A stretch of 13,847 bases of DNA from CAZDFU01 sp964504985 (GCA_964504985.1 CAZDFU010000022.1:1-13847); one strand, 5' to 3'. Shown: positions 1 through 6,819, counted from the first letter of the stretch. Program-made: numbers and translations. Notes: a model not told the origin generated them from the sequence alone.

Positions 1-31
1 TGCTTTCGTCCCACTCAAAAGATGTATTCAT
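1..31 (-). CDS. 5' end of a probable BrnT-family toxin gene (partial, runs off the left edge)
   Basis: An ATG on the minus strand at 31-29 opens a frame that reads MNTSFEWDES and leaves the window. A FEWD-x-(S/N)-K-like start is typical of BrnT, the RNase-fold toxin of type II BrnT/BrnA toxin-antitoxin pairs, in which the toxin gene comes first and the antitoxin/repressor gene brnA follows. If this is right, brnA lies beyond the left edge. An extended -10 element sits 4 nt before the ATG, and short direct repeats overlap the promoter, which fits an autoregulated toxin-antitoxin operon. The call rests on ten residues only, so it is a suggestion. Any other small protein with the same start cannot be excluded. 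Confidence 0.45.
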   Translation of the reverse strand, partial: MNTSFEWDES

Positions 32-35
32 AAAT

Positions 36-66
36 ATATTACCATATTGCCATATATTTTGCCATA
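36..66 (-). promoter_or_regulatory. Probable promoter and repeat-type operator of the partial toxin gene
   Basis: On the minus strand an extended -10 (TGgTAATAT, 44-36) ends 4 nt before the ATG at 31. A weak -35 (TGGCAA, 64-59) lies 17 nt upstream of the -10. Two exact copies of TATGGCAA (66-59 and 54-47) stand 12 bp apart, with a partial third, TATGGT, at 46-41. They cover the -35 and spacer, where a repressor such as BrnA would block RNA polymerase. The repeats are seen directly; the operator role is inferred. Confidence 0.4.
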
Positions 67-227
67 CCCAAAAATATAACCATCAATCAATATATTCATC
101 ATAACAAATCTGTGATTTAACAGAAAAAGTTGGAAACTCTTAAAGCACTTTGCTATACATTTTTTAAGCCAGATTCTGAGTTTAGGCCATAAGCCAAGAA
201 TAATTCAAAGCAATCCCTTAGTGGGTA

Positions 228-509
228 CTATTTCTGCAGGGTTTCAGATTTCACGCTAACGGAAATCACATCAGTGGGTAATTGATTCAAAGGCTCATCA
301 GGTACTAAAATTTCATACCTATCCCTGAATCTAGGTGTTGTTTCTGAAAGATTAGGTGCACCTGTTTTATGTGTTAAAGCAACTATCAAAGATGAAGCAA
401 CAGTCATAAAGACAAGTGCGGTTAGCATCACCCGATCAGTGGTTTCTTCAGTAGTTCTTATTTGTTTAAGAATATTTTCTTGTTCTAAATATATATTTAT
501 TTCTGCCAT
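228..509 (-). CDS. Small single-helix membrane protein, unknown function
   Basis: This is a 93-aa protein if started at the ATG at 509. A GTG directly upstream (512) would add one residue. The ATG is preferred because the predicted -10 box ends at 516, so transcription should begin at about 509-510, past the GTG. The N-terminal ~26 residues are charged and helical (EQENILKQIRTTEETTDR), followed by one hydrophobic segment at about 27-46 (VMLTALVFMTVASSLIVAL), then a ~45-residue polar tail. The positive-inside balance does not decide the orientation. No family is recognised. It has its own strong promoter in the short gap behind the next upstream gene, so it is a separate transcription unit. 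Confidence 0.65.
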   Translation of the reverse strand: MAEINIYLEQENILKQIRTTEETTDRVMLTALVFMTVASSLIVALTHKTGAPNLSETTPRFRDRYEILVPDEPLNQLPTDVISVSVKSETLQK

Positions 510-515
510 CACTAT

Positions 516-544
516 ATTATATGCTATAGGATATAATATTTCAA
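516..544 (-). promoter_or_regulatory. Strong sigma-70-type promoter with -10 almost on the start codon
   Basis: TTGAAA (544-539), a 17-nt spacer and a perfect TATAAT (521-516) read on the minus strand. Only 6 nt separate the -10 from the ATG at 509, so the expected transcription start falls at or next to the start codon and the mRNA should be leaderless. There is no room for a Shine-Dalgarno sequence. Confidence 0.75.
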
Positions 545-560
545 ATATAGGGTAGGCTGT

Positions 561-1001
561 TTAGACTTTGATCCTGAATCTTTTGATGTATTTCTTTCCT
601 GATTTGAGGGTGTAGGTAACCTCCAGTTTGACATTTTTGATATTAGTGTGGTACCTGCAAACATTTTTTGAGCAGGTACCAAAAAGCAGTTCCTGGCTGG
701 CTGTATCAGAGTTCCCTATAGTTAATGATCCTAAAGCACCTTCTGCCTGATCATTTTGCCCGTATGTTAAAACATAAGAAACAACAGAGGCATTTTGAAG
801 GTTTGAAAAATAAACAATTACTGCTTTTCTGTCTTTTCTAATTTTTGGGCTGACATTTATACCTGAGCTTTTGGAAGTTTTGAAAGAGGAAGATTTACCA
901 GCCTTTGCAGCCTGTGGTAAAACCCTGGCCTCAGAAATTTTAGCAAAAACAAACACTGAAAAAATGGTAAATAATAAAAATATAGCTATCTGTTTTTTCA
1001 T
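561..1001 (-). CDS. Secreted small beta-rich protein with a two-cysteine motif
   Basis: This 146-aa protein has a clear Sec signal peptide: MKK, then a hydrophobic core at residues 4-20, with cleavage likely around residues 23-30. A Lys/Ser-rich linker (about 31-55) follows, then a ~90-residue domain with alternating hydrophobic residues (VIVYFSNLQNASVVSYVLTY and similar strands), as expected for an immunoglobulin-like beta sandwich. Cys110 and Cys115, in GTCSKNVCRYH, could form a disulfide or bind metal. The strongly basic end (SGKKYIKRFRIKV) is another strand. I recall similar proteins from CPR genomes, but this is from memory and was not searched. AGGA lies 3 nt before the ATG, one of the few SD-like sequences here. 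Its role is probably at the cell surface, but the function is unknown. Confidence 0.75.
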   Translation of the reverse strand: MKKQIAIFLLFTIFSVFVFAKISEARVLPQAAKAGKSSSFKTSKSSGINVSPKIRKDRKAVIVYFSNLQNASVVSYVLTYGQNDQAEGALGSLTIGNSDTASQELLFGTCSKNVCRYHTNIKNVKLEVTYTLKSGKKYIKRFRIKV

Positions 1002-1014
1002 ATATCCTGCCTTT

Positions 1015-1044
1015 AACTTAACACAGAAACTTAGTTGTAGTCAA
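1015..1044 (-). promoter_or_regulatory. Probable promoter of the secreted two-cysteine protein gene
   Basis: On the minus strand TTGACT (1044-1039), an 18-nt spacer and an extended -10 (TGtTAAGTT, -10 at 1020-1015) precede the ATG at 1001 by 13 nt. Its -35 overlaps the -35 region of the divergent plus-strand promoter, so the two directions may compete. The -10 match is moderate. Confidence 0.45.
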
Positions 1045-1064
1045 AGAAAAGCCCATGATATACT
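1035..1064 (+). promoter_or_regulatory. Extended -10 promoter of the 1071-5329 operon
   Basis: An extended -10 (TGaTATACT, -10 at 1059-1064) is paired with a weak -35 (TTGTAG, 1035-1040) 18 nt upstream. The GTG start at 1071 lies only 6 nt beyond the -10, so a leaderless transcript is predicted. This position also supports GTG 1071 as the start codon. Confidence 0.6.
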
Positions 1065-1070
1065 GGATTA

Positions 1071-1682
1071 GTGAATAAAAAGTTAGTTATAACTGCCTTT
1101 CTTTTAGCACTTTTGGTAATAATTAGCGGTTGGGTAATTTTTAACAGGAGAAATTATTCTTTATCCAGCCCCCAGACAGATGGACAGCTTCAACTGCAGG
1201 GTATAGCCCCTGTTCCTGTTTCTAAAACTGTGAAAGATTATGAAGATCCCTCGGGATTTAATTTTAGTTATCCTGACAATCTATCTTTAGTAAAAAATGA
1301 GGCCAAAACAGATAGGGTTTATGCTGATATAAAACTATCATTAAAAGATATAGACGGATCAATTAATATTTATATTTCTGACAGCAATTTTAAAACATTG
1401 GATGATTGGGTCAAAGCCAATAAAACAGCCTCACAAACAACAAAAGAAACAAAACTGGGTAGTTTAGAAGCTGTAGAACTGGCAGGTGATAATAAAGTTC
1501 TGCTAGCAGCCTTAGATCAGGGAGTACTTTTTACTATAGAGCAAAACCTCAAGAATGATTTCTGGATGGAGATCTATAGTAAAATTTTAGAAACTTTTAA
1601 TTTCACTTCCCCGGCAGTTAATGCCTCAGAATCTGCCTCTTCTGATGAAGTTGTTTTTGAGGGTGAAGAGGTTGTTAATTAA
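1071..1682 (+). CDS. Membrane-anchored PsbP-like protein
   Basis: This 203-aa protein starts at GTG, fixed by the -10 box 6 nt upstream and by the N-terminus MNKK followed at once by a membrane helix (residues 5-24). A Pro/Gln-rich linker leads into a globular part at about 57-181. The segment YEDPSGFNFSYPDNLSLVK is the usual opening of PsbP-like (Mog1/PsbP fold) domains in bacterial surface proteins, and the end (FWMEIYSKILETFNF) matches the closing helix of that fold. The last ~20 residues are acidic and Ser-rich. There is no lipobox cysteine. The domain should lie outside the membrane. It is the first gene of a five-gene unit. The fold call is by motif only, and the binding partner is unknown. 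Confidence 0.6.
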   Translation: MNKKLVITAFLLALLVIISGWVIFNRRNYSLSSPQTDGQLQLQGIAPVPVSKTVKDYEDPSGFNFSYPDNLSLVKNEAKTDRVYADIKLSLKDIDGSINIYISDSNFKTLDDWVKANKTASQTTKETKLGSLEAVELAGDNKVLLAALDQGVLFTIEQNLKNDFWMEIYSKILETFNFTSPAVNASESASSDEVVFEGEEVVN

Positions 1683-1705
1683 TATTTTTTTGATATTATT
1701 AACCC

Positions 1706-2668
1706 ATGCTTTTACAACTTAATTGGGTTGATTTTGTAATATTAGGCACGTTAATTTTTTTTATTTTAGAATCCTTTGGCAGGTCCTTGATAACAGAGGT
1801 TTTAGACTTTTTAGGATTTTTGCTGGCTTTTTTTATCTCTTTTAACTATTATAATTTTTTGGCAAAATTCTTTGAGGACCAGTTTAGTCTGCCTCACGGT
1901 TTATCGTTGGTAATTGGTTTTCTAGCAACCTGGTTTTTAACTGAAAGCATTTTCTTTCTTTTGATAAGATTTATACCAATAAGCTGGTCAAAAATAAGGG
2001 TAAAAGGTGAGTTTGTTTTGGCTATGATACCTGCTTTTTTAAGGGGTATTATTTTTATTTCCTTATTTTTAGTGTTGATTGGTACTTTTCCAATCCAACC
2101 TAACCTAAAAAAAGCAATCCAGGACTCAAAAGTAGGCAGTCTGATACAAAAATTTGCTTATCAGTTTGAGCAGCCTGTTAAAAATGTTTTTGGAGGTGTA
2201 ACTTCAGATTCATTAACCTTTTTAACCATCAAGCCAAAAACTGATGAAAGGGTAGAGTTGGGTTTTCAGACAGCTGAGTTTAATATAAATGAGGCAGATG
2301 AAAGGGTTATGGTTGAGTTTTTAAATAAAGAAAGATCCAGCAGGGGTTTAAGTGAGCTAAGGTTTGATCACACTTTACGAGGGGTAGGAAGAGTTCATAG
2401 TGCAGATATGTTTAGGAGAGGGTATTTTTCCCATTATTCTCCGGAAGGCAAAACTGTGGCAGACAGGGCAAGTGAGAATGGGGTTGATTTTTTAGTGATA
2501 GGAGAAAACTTGGCCTATGCCCCCAGTGTGGAGTTGGCACATAAAGGCTTGATGAACTCAGAAGGGCACAAAGCGAATATATTGTCGGAAGATTATCATA
2601 AAATCGGTATTGGAGTAATGGATGGGGGAGTTTATGGAAAAATGTTCACCCAGGTATTCTCAAATTAG
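1706..2668 (+). CDS. CvpA-like membrane domain fused to an extracytoplasmic CAP (SCP-like) domain
   Basis: This is a 320-aa fusion. Residues 1-130 hold four membrane helices (about 8-25, 33-52, 64-90 and 103-127) with the WVDFVILG start and the glycine/charge pattern of CvpA (colicin V production) family proteins. A linker (130-200) leads to a CAP/SCP-like domain at about 201-320. The CAP motifs are all present: FLNKERSSRGL, RVHSADM (His231), GYFSH (His243), GENLA (Glu267), NSEGHKANIL (His288) and IGIGV near the end. The His/Glu residues form the CAP cavity. The family is known in bacteria from YkwD-like proteins; its biochemical role is mostly unclear. The layout parallels MarP of mycobacteria, which joins a CvpA-like membrane part to a periplasmic protease. 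No SD is seen before the ATG. It lies 23 nt after the previous gene. Confidence 0.85.
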   Translation: MLLQLNWVDFVILGTLIFFILESFGRSLITEVLDFLGFLLAFFISFNYYNFLAKFFEDQFSLPHGLSLVIGFLATWFLTESIFFLLIRFIPISWSKIRVKGEFVLAMIPAFLRGIIFISLFLVLIGTFPIQPNLKKAIQDSKVGSLIQKFAYQFEQPVKNVFGGVTSDSLTFLTIKPKTDERVELGFQTAEFNINEADERVMVEFLNKERSSRGLSELRFDHTLRGVGRVHSADMFRRGYFSHYSPEGKTVADRASENGVDFLVIGENLAYAPSVELAHKGLMNSEGHKANILSEDYHKIGIGVMDGGVYGKMFTQVFSN

Positions 2669-2682
2669 TTTTCAATTTTAAA

Positions 2683-3315
2683 ATGAGCTCAAATACCAAA
2701 TTATTAGCTATATTTAGCCTGTTAATACTTGTTTTGGGATTTGGCTTATTATGGTTTGGATTAGATAATCAGAAATTTCTTCAACAAAGCCCCAGTCCTG
2801 ACTCTGCATTAAAGAAAGAAACCACAGAAGCAGCTACCTCTTCTGGTTCGGCTACTTCGGCTCCGCTCAGTACAGGTACGCTTACCACAAGTGCTGCTTT
2901 GGGTATAGAGGGAGAAAGAGCTAAGGTAACTGAAGTAGTTGATGGTGATACTTTTAAAATTGAAAGCGGTCAAACAGTCCGTTTAATTGGTATAGATACT
3001 CCTGAGACAAAAGACCCGAGAAGGGTAGTTGGCTGTTTTGGTAAAGAAGCAAGTTTTGAGACGAAAAAAATAATAGAGGGTAAACTCGTAATACTGGAAA
3101 AAGATATATCTGAAACTGATAAATATAAAAGGCTTTTAAGATATGTATATTTGCCCTTGGAAAACGGCCAGTTGTTGTTTGTTAATGATTACCTTGTTAG
3201 AGAGGGTTTTGCCAAAGTTTTAACTTACCCTCCTGATATAAAATATAATGAACAATTCAGGCAGGCAGAATCAGGGGCAAGAGAGGCTAAAAGAGGTTTG
3301 TGGGGAAGATGTTGA
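2683..3315 (+). CDS. Membrane-anchored thermonuclease (staphylococcal nuclease homologue)
   Basis: This 210-aa protein has an N-terminal membrane helix (residues 5-26), a Ser/Thr/Ala-rich linker (about 32-72) and an SNase domain (about 78-210). The nuclease residues are intact: VDGDT (Asp89, equivalent to D21 of the S. aureus enzyme), Arg100 (R35), IDTPE with Asp105, Thr106 and Glu108 (D40, T41, E43), and DKYKR with Arg150 (R87). The end EAKRGLWG is also typical. It should be a Ca2+-dependent, active phosphodiesterase acting on DNA or RNA outside the membrane. In a host with reduced metabolism it could help scavenge external nucleic acid; that role is inferred. It starts 14 nt after the CvpA-CAP gene without an SD sequence. 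Confidence 0.9.
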   Translation: MSSNTKLLAIFSLLILVLGFGLLWFGLDNQKFLQQSPSPDSALKKETTEAATSSGSATSAPLSTGTLTTSAALGIEGERAKVTEVVDGDTFKIESGQTVRLIGIDTPETKDPRRVVGCFGKEASFETKKIIEGKLVILEKDISETDKYKRLLRYVYLPLENGQLLFVNDYLVREGFAKVLTYPPDIKYNEQFRQAESGAREAKRGLWGRC

Positions 3316-3336
3316 GGTTTGTGCTAAACTTAAATT

Positions 3337-3822
3337 ATGAAAAAGTTTTCTATTCAGGCTGTCTTACTTTTACTGGTAATAGGAATGGCTTTTTTTCTGT
3401 TTAACTCAGGGTCTAGTATTTCCTTTATTCCTTTTGTGCCCCAGCCTGCAAAAATACAAAAATTACACATTAATAACACTACCTTAAATGTAGAGGTGGC
3501 TGATACCGCTGATAAAAGACGCAAAGGTCTAGGAGGCAGGGAAAGTTTGGGACAAACAGAAGGGATGCTTTTTATTTTTGATAAAGCTGATAGGTATTCT
3601 TTTTGGATGAAAGGATTAAAATTTCCCCTTGATTTTGTTTGGATCAGGGGAGATACAGTGGTAGATACTTTGGATAATGCTTTGCCCCCTTCTCCTGGTC
3701 AGCCTGATAATTCCTTACCAGTTTATACCCCTAAAGAAGAAGTGGATAAAGTACTGGAGATAAATGCAGGTATGACACAAGTGCTTAATATTAAAGCGGG
3801 GGACAAGATTAGAGTAGAGTGA
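3337..3822 (+). CDS. Membrane-anchored DUF192 family protein
   Basis: This 161-aa protein has a membrane anchor at residues 5-22 and a DUF192 domain at about 42-160. Family signatures are EVADTADKRRKGLGGRESL, GMLFIF (76-81), FWMK (89-92), PLDFVWI (97-103), VLEINAG (139-145) and the final Gly-Asp strand (GDKIRV). DUF192 is a small beta-rich family of unknown activity, common in archaea and bacteria and often exported. It lies 21 nt downstream of the nuclease gene and 7 nt upstream of the PEP-synthase-like gene, so it is surely in the same operon. No catalytic residue can be named. Confidence 0.85.
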   Translation: MKKFSIQAVLLLLVIGMAFFLFNSGSSISFIPFVPQPAKIQKLHINNTTLNVEVADTADKRRKGLGGRESLGQTEGMLFIFDKADRYSFWMKGLKFPLDFVWIRGDTVVDTLDNALPPSPGQPDNSLPVYTPKEEVDKVLEINAGMTQVLNIKAGDKIRVE

Positions 3823-3829
3823 TTTAATT

Positions 3830-5329
3830 ATGATTGAAATTCTGCCTATTAAATTACTAACAGATGAAGACAGCCCTATTTTTGGCCAGTTAAATGTTTC
3901 TTTGGGGAAATTGGCAAGAAACAAGCTGCCAGTTGCCTCCGCAATTGTTGTTACCCCTCCAAACCTTAAATTAAAAACAGCTTTAGAACACTATGATTTT
4001 GGTAAAAAAGAAATATTTGAACAATCCCTCACTCTTGTTAAAAAAGATATAGCCTCTATGTCAATTCCAGTGAGTTTATCTGATGAGGTTAAAACTCATA
4101 AAGAATTTCTTGTGAATGGGCTTTTTATAAAATCAGTTGAGAGTCTTTGGAAAGCACTTCTTGATATTTGGTTGGCACAAATAAAGGATAGGTTGTGGGA
4201 GAAAGGTTTTTATCCCGGGATTACTGAGGGTTTAAATTCCCAAATTGTAATTTATACAGAAAAAGTAGAGGCTTTTGGCAGGGTATATTTTGATCCAATT
4301 TTAGATGATTCAGTCATTAATGTTGTTCTAGGCAACCTTAATCCTTCAGAAATGAAAAAAATAGATGAGTTGGTTAAAGAGGGGAATAAAAAATTGTTTA
4401 TTCCCCATGAATATGAGTGGATTTTAGATGGAGGAATTAAACTGGTTAAAGTTTTACCATACACCCCACCCATAGAAACCCAACCTGAATCAGTCTCAGT
4501 CAACCTGGGAGGTGGACTAGGTAGGCAACCTAGGGAAAAATCTGTTGTTAAGGTATTTTTGGATTTATCAACAGATCTGGTAGTGGAGAAAAACGTGGAT
4601 GGGGTTTATATTGCCTCTGAGAAAATTTTTGATCTTAATAAACCAACAGATTCTTTTGAGCAGTTAGTTTTTAAATTAGTTGAATCAGCTATGACTTTTC
4701 CAGAGTCTCCCGTTTTTTTAAAGCTGGCAGATAAATCAGAAGGAATGGGGAAAGTTAGAGGTACATTAAGGCTCTTGCATCAGAAAAGTTTATTTAACCC
4801 GCTTGTAGATGCTTTGGATTTTGTAAGACATAAAAAAGGTTTAACTAATGTGCATATTGTGGTTCCTTTTGTCAGGGGGGTAAATGAATTATTAGAAATC
4901 AAAAGAGAGCTGGCTTCAAAAAAATTATCCAGGAAAAATTCTTTAGAACTTTGGATGGAGGCAGCTGTGCCTGAAAATATCTTGAATTTGGAAAACTATC
5001 TTTTGCAAGGATTAGATGGAGTAGTCCTAAATTTGGATGAACTGAATACATATTTGGGTGGTTTTGATCACACTCAGCAGGAACTTAACTTTTATAAAAA
5101 CCAGATCTCAGGGCTTCTAACTTTTTTGGGAGATGGATTAAAATTATTACACAAGTCAAAAGTCCCGTTTATAGCTTATGGTAATTTATCTCTTTATCCT
5201 GAGGTTTTGGATTTTTTGGTGGGAAAAGGGGTATATGGAATTGTAGTAGAAAGATATGAAGCCCACTCAGCTATTGATTTCCTACGCCAGGCAGAAAAAA
5301 GAGTGGTTTTAAAAAGGATGCATCAGTAA
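3830..5329 (+). CDS. PEP synthase/PPDK-like protein, probably an inactive pseudoenzyme
   Basis: This 499-aa protein resembles a shortened phosphoenolpyruvate synthase (usual length about 780-900). The N-terminal part follows the PPDK N-domain: LGKLARNKLPVASAIVVTPPN matches the LGEL..GLPVPPGFVVT start, and YEWILDGG (about 195-202) matches the IEWAID segment that closes the domain. The phosphohistidine domain (SHaAIvaRE type) is absent. From about 240 a TIM-barrel-like part follows the C-domain: VDGVYIASEKIF, VPFVRGVNEL, and the AYGNLSLYPEVLDFLVGKGVYGI tail. Key residues are lost: the metal-ligand Glu of the VEIPS motif aligns with Ala379, the catalytic Cys with Tyr450, and the GSNDLTQ Asn-Asp with Asp403-Glu404. 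It should be a binding or regulatory protein rather than a kinase. Its end overlaps the end of rsmI by 21 bp. Confidence 0.7.
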   Translation: MIEILPIKLLTDEDSPIFGQLNVSLGKLARNKLPVASAIVVTPPNLKLKTALEHYDFGKKEIFEQSLTLVKKDIASMSIPVSLSDEVKTHKEFLVNGLFIKSVESLWKALLDIWLAQIKDRLWEKGFYPGITEGLNSQIVIYTEKVEAFGRVYFDPILDDSVINVVLGNLNPSEMKKIDELVKEGNKKLFIPHEYEWILDGGIKLVKVLPYTPPIETQPESVSVNLGGGLGRQPREKSVVKVFLDLSTDLVVEKNVDGVYIASEKIFDLNKPTDSFEQLVFKLVESAMTFPESPVFLKLADKSEGMGKVRGTLRLLHQKSLFNPLVDALDFVRHKKGLTNVHIVVPFVRGVNELLEIKRELASKKLSRKNSLELWMEAAVPENILNLENYLLQGLDGVVLNLDELNTYLGGFDHTQQELNFYKNQISGLLTFLGDGLKLLHKSKVPFIAYGNLSLYPEVLDFLVGKGVYGIVVERYEAHSAIDFLRQAEKRVVLKRMHQ

Positions 5330-5977
5330 AATATATTCACCCTTGGGATTTTTCAAATTTTCTAACCATCCACTTATTTTTTTACTTCCTACTGACTGGT
5401 GAACCTTTGTTAATTCATGAGCTAAGGTTACCTCAATATCCCCAAAAACTTCTTTCATATCTTCTAATATTCTAATAAGTTTATGAGGAGAAACAAACAT
5501 AATGTAAGTAGTAGGCAGTTTGTAGCGGGTAGTTTGCAGCAATTCAAACAACTTTAATCTCTTGCCTGGTTTTTCTGGAGGGTAACCTAAAAATAAAAAT
5601 TTATCAGGGGGCAGGCCTGATAAAGTTAAAGCAGTTATTACTGATGATGGGCCTGGTAAGGAGTCAACCTGAATACCCAAGGTTAAACACTCCCTAACCA
5701 GTTTATATCCTGGATCAGAAATTAAAGGTGTGCCAGCATCTGAAACCAAAGCTAAATTCTGACCTGATTCCAATTTCTCAATAATCTGAGGAAAAACTTT
5801 TACTTCATTATAGTCATTTAAAACAATCAAGGGTTTTTTAATTTCATAGTGATTTAAAAGTAAAGCAGTCCTTCTGGTATCCTCACAAATAACTCCATCA
5901 ACTTCTTTTAATATTTCTAAAGCCCTTAAAGTAATATCTTTTAAATTACCAATAGGGGTTGCTATAAGGTATAACAT
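5309..5977 (-). CDS. rsmI: 16S rRNA (cytidine1402-2'-O)-methyltransferase RsmI
   Basis: RsmI uses SAM to 2'-O-methylate C1402 of 16S rRNA in the ribosomal P site. The 222-aa protein has all family motifs: ATPIGNLKDIT (6-16), CEDTR (31-35), SDAGTPLISDPG (79-90), PGPSS (108-112) and the FLGYPP segment (about 129-134). The tetrapyrrole-methylase fold is complete. The C-terminal helical extension of the usual ~285-aa enzyme is missing, a shortening that I take to be natural because the frame ends cleanly in GEYILLMHPF. It lies 13 nt downstream of the DedA gene on the same strand and is likely co-transcribed. It has no SD. Its last 21 bp overlap the convergent PEP-synthase-like gene. Confidence 0.93.
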   Translation of the reverse strand: MLYLIATPIGNLKDITLRALEILKEVDGVICEDTRRTALLLNHYEIKKPLIVLNDYNEVKVFPQIIEKLESGQNLALVSDAGTPLISDPGYKLVRECLTLGIQVDSLPGPSSVITALTLSGLPPDKFLFLGYPPEKPGKRLKLFELLQTTRYKLPTTYIMFVSPHKLIRILEDMKEVFGDIEVTLAHELTKVHQSVGSKKISGWLENLKNPKGEYILLMHPF

Positions 5978-5990
5978 GCTTTGATTATAT

Positions 5991-6701
5991 TTAATCGTTG
6001 AGGTGCTCTTTTTTTAGGGTTTCTTTGATATCTTTATAAGTGGCATGCTTTAGTTGTTCTTTGCTTAATTTTGGCCCTATTTTATACTTTATATACTCAA
6101 TTAACATGGGAAGCAAAGATATAAATATAATAATATAGACAATAAATTCAAAGTTAGCTTTTACAAAGGGTAATGAACCAAAAAAGTATCCTGCTAGAGT
6201 TAAACTTGTTACCCAAATAAGTGCCCCTGCTGCATTATAAAGCAAAAAAGTCTGGTAATGCATTTTACCAACCCCTGCCACAAAAGGAGCAAAAGTTCTC
6301 ACAATTGGGGCAAATCTTGCCAAAATGATAGTTTTTTTACCATGTTTCTCGTAAAACTCACGGGTTTTTTCTAAATATGCTTTTTTAAAGATGCGGGAGT
6401 TTTCCTGGGAAAATACTTTTGGTCCAATCTTATGACCTACCCAATAATTTAGGGTGTCTCCAATTATAGCTGCAGATAAAAGAGTGAAATAGGAGATCCA
6501 GATATTCAAAAAACCGCTTCCTGAAAGAGTTCCTACTACAAAAAGCAGTGAATCTCCGGGTAGAAATGGAGTTACAACCAGTCCCGTCTCTGCAAATATA
6601 ATTAGAAATAAAAATACATAGGTCCAGGGCCCAGCAATGTTAATTAACTGAGAAAGATAATCATCAAAGTGAAGCAATAAATCAACAGGATTAAAATCCA
6701 T
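5991..6701 (-). CDS. DedA family (VTT domain) membrane protein
   Basis: This 236-aa integral membrane protein has the DedA/SNARE-associated layout. It carries FAETGLVVTPFLPGDSLLF with Glu38 and Asp50, GDTLNYWVG (81-89), FYEKHGKKTIILARFAPIVRTF with Arg129 and Arg135, then GAxIW. These acidic and arginine residues correspond to those required in E. coli YqjA/YghB. DedA proteins act as lipid-scramblase/flippase-like carriers (for example of undecaprenyl phosphate or phosphatidylethanolamine) and as proton-motive-force-dependent factors. The substrate here is not known. The last ~25 residues are a charged cytoplasmic tail. It is first in a two-gene unit with rsmI and is read divergently from the helicase operon. 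Confidence 0.92.
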   Translation of the reverse strand: MDFNPVDLLLHFDDYLSQLINIAGPWTYVFLFLIIFAETGLVVTPFLPGDSLLFVVGTLSGSGFLNIWISYFTLLSAAIIGDTLNYWVGHKIGPKVFSQENSRIFKKAYLEKTREFYEKHGKKTIILARFAPIVRTFAPFVAGVGKMHYQTFLLYNAAGALIWVTSLTLAGYFFGSLPFVKANFEFIVYIIIFISLLPMLIEYIKYKIGPKLSKEQLKHATYKDIKETLKKEHLND

Positions 6702-6707
6702 TAAGTT

Positions 6708-6736
6708 AGTATATAGGAAATTTTAGTTTTAGTGAA
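6708..6736 (-). promoter_or_regulatory. Promoter of the DedA-rsmI unit
   Basis: TTCACT (6736-6731), a 17-nt spacer and TATACT (6713-6708) lie on the minus strand. The ATG at 6701 follows the -10 by 6 nt, the same leaderless spacing as at 509 and 1071. Confidence 0.6.
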
Positions 6737-6762
6737 GGGAGGAGTTATTCAGAAATAGGTGG

Positions 6763-6780
6763 TCTCTTATGTTCTCTTAT
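6763..6780. repeat. Two TCTCTTAT direct repeats just upstream of the helicase promoter
   Basis: TCTCTTAT occurs at 6763-6770 and again at 6773-6780, a 10-bp period that places both copies on the same DNA face. The second copy ends 2 bp before the -35 hexamer of the helicase-methyltransferase gene. This is a plausible activator or repressor site, but the function is inferred. Confidence 0.4.
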
Positions 6781-6782
6781 TC

Positions 6783-6811
6783 TTGATATTCCAAATTCTA
6801 TAGGATACAAT
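6783..6811 (+). promoter_or_regulatory. Promoter of the helicase-methyltransferase gene
   Basis: TTGATA (6783-6788), a 17-nt spacer and TACAAT (6806-6811) precede the ATG at 6820 by 8 nt. The transcript start should be within a base or two of the start codon. No SD sequence is present. Confidence 0.65.
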
Positions 6812-6819
6812 TAAAAGCT

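Noticed and set aside
141..175. Possible terminator downstream of the small membrane protein gene
   Set aside because: Only a 4-bp stem (AGCA/TGCT) can be drawn, too weak to support.
871..1071. 66-codon plus-strand frame antisense to the secreted two-cysteine protein gene
   Set aside because: It is a shadow of a real gene with a signal peptide on the other strand and has no protein-like composition. The same applies to antisense frames at 3715-3924, 4252-4503, 6948-7151, 8789-9239, 12002-12277 and 12594-12869.
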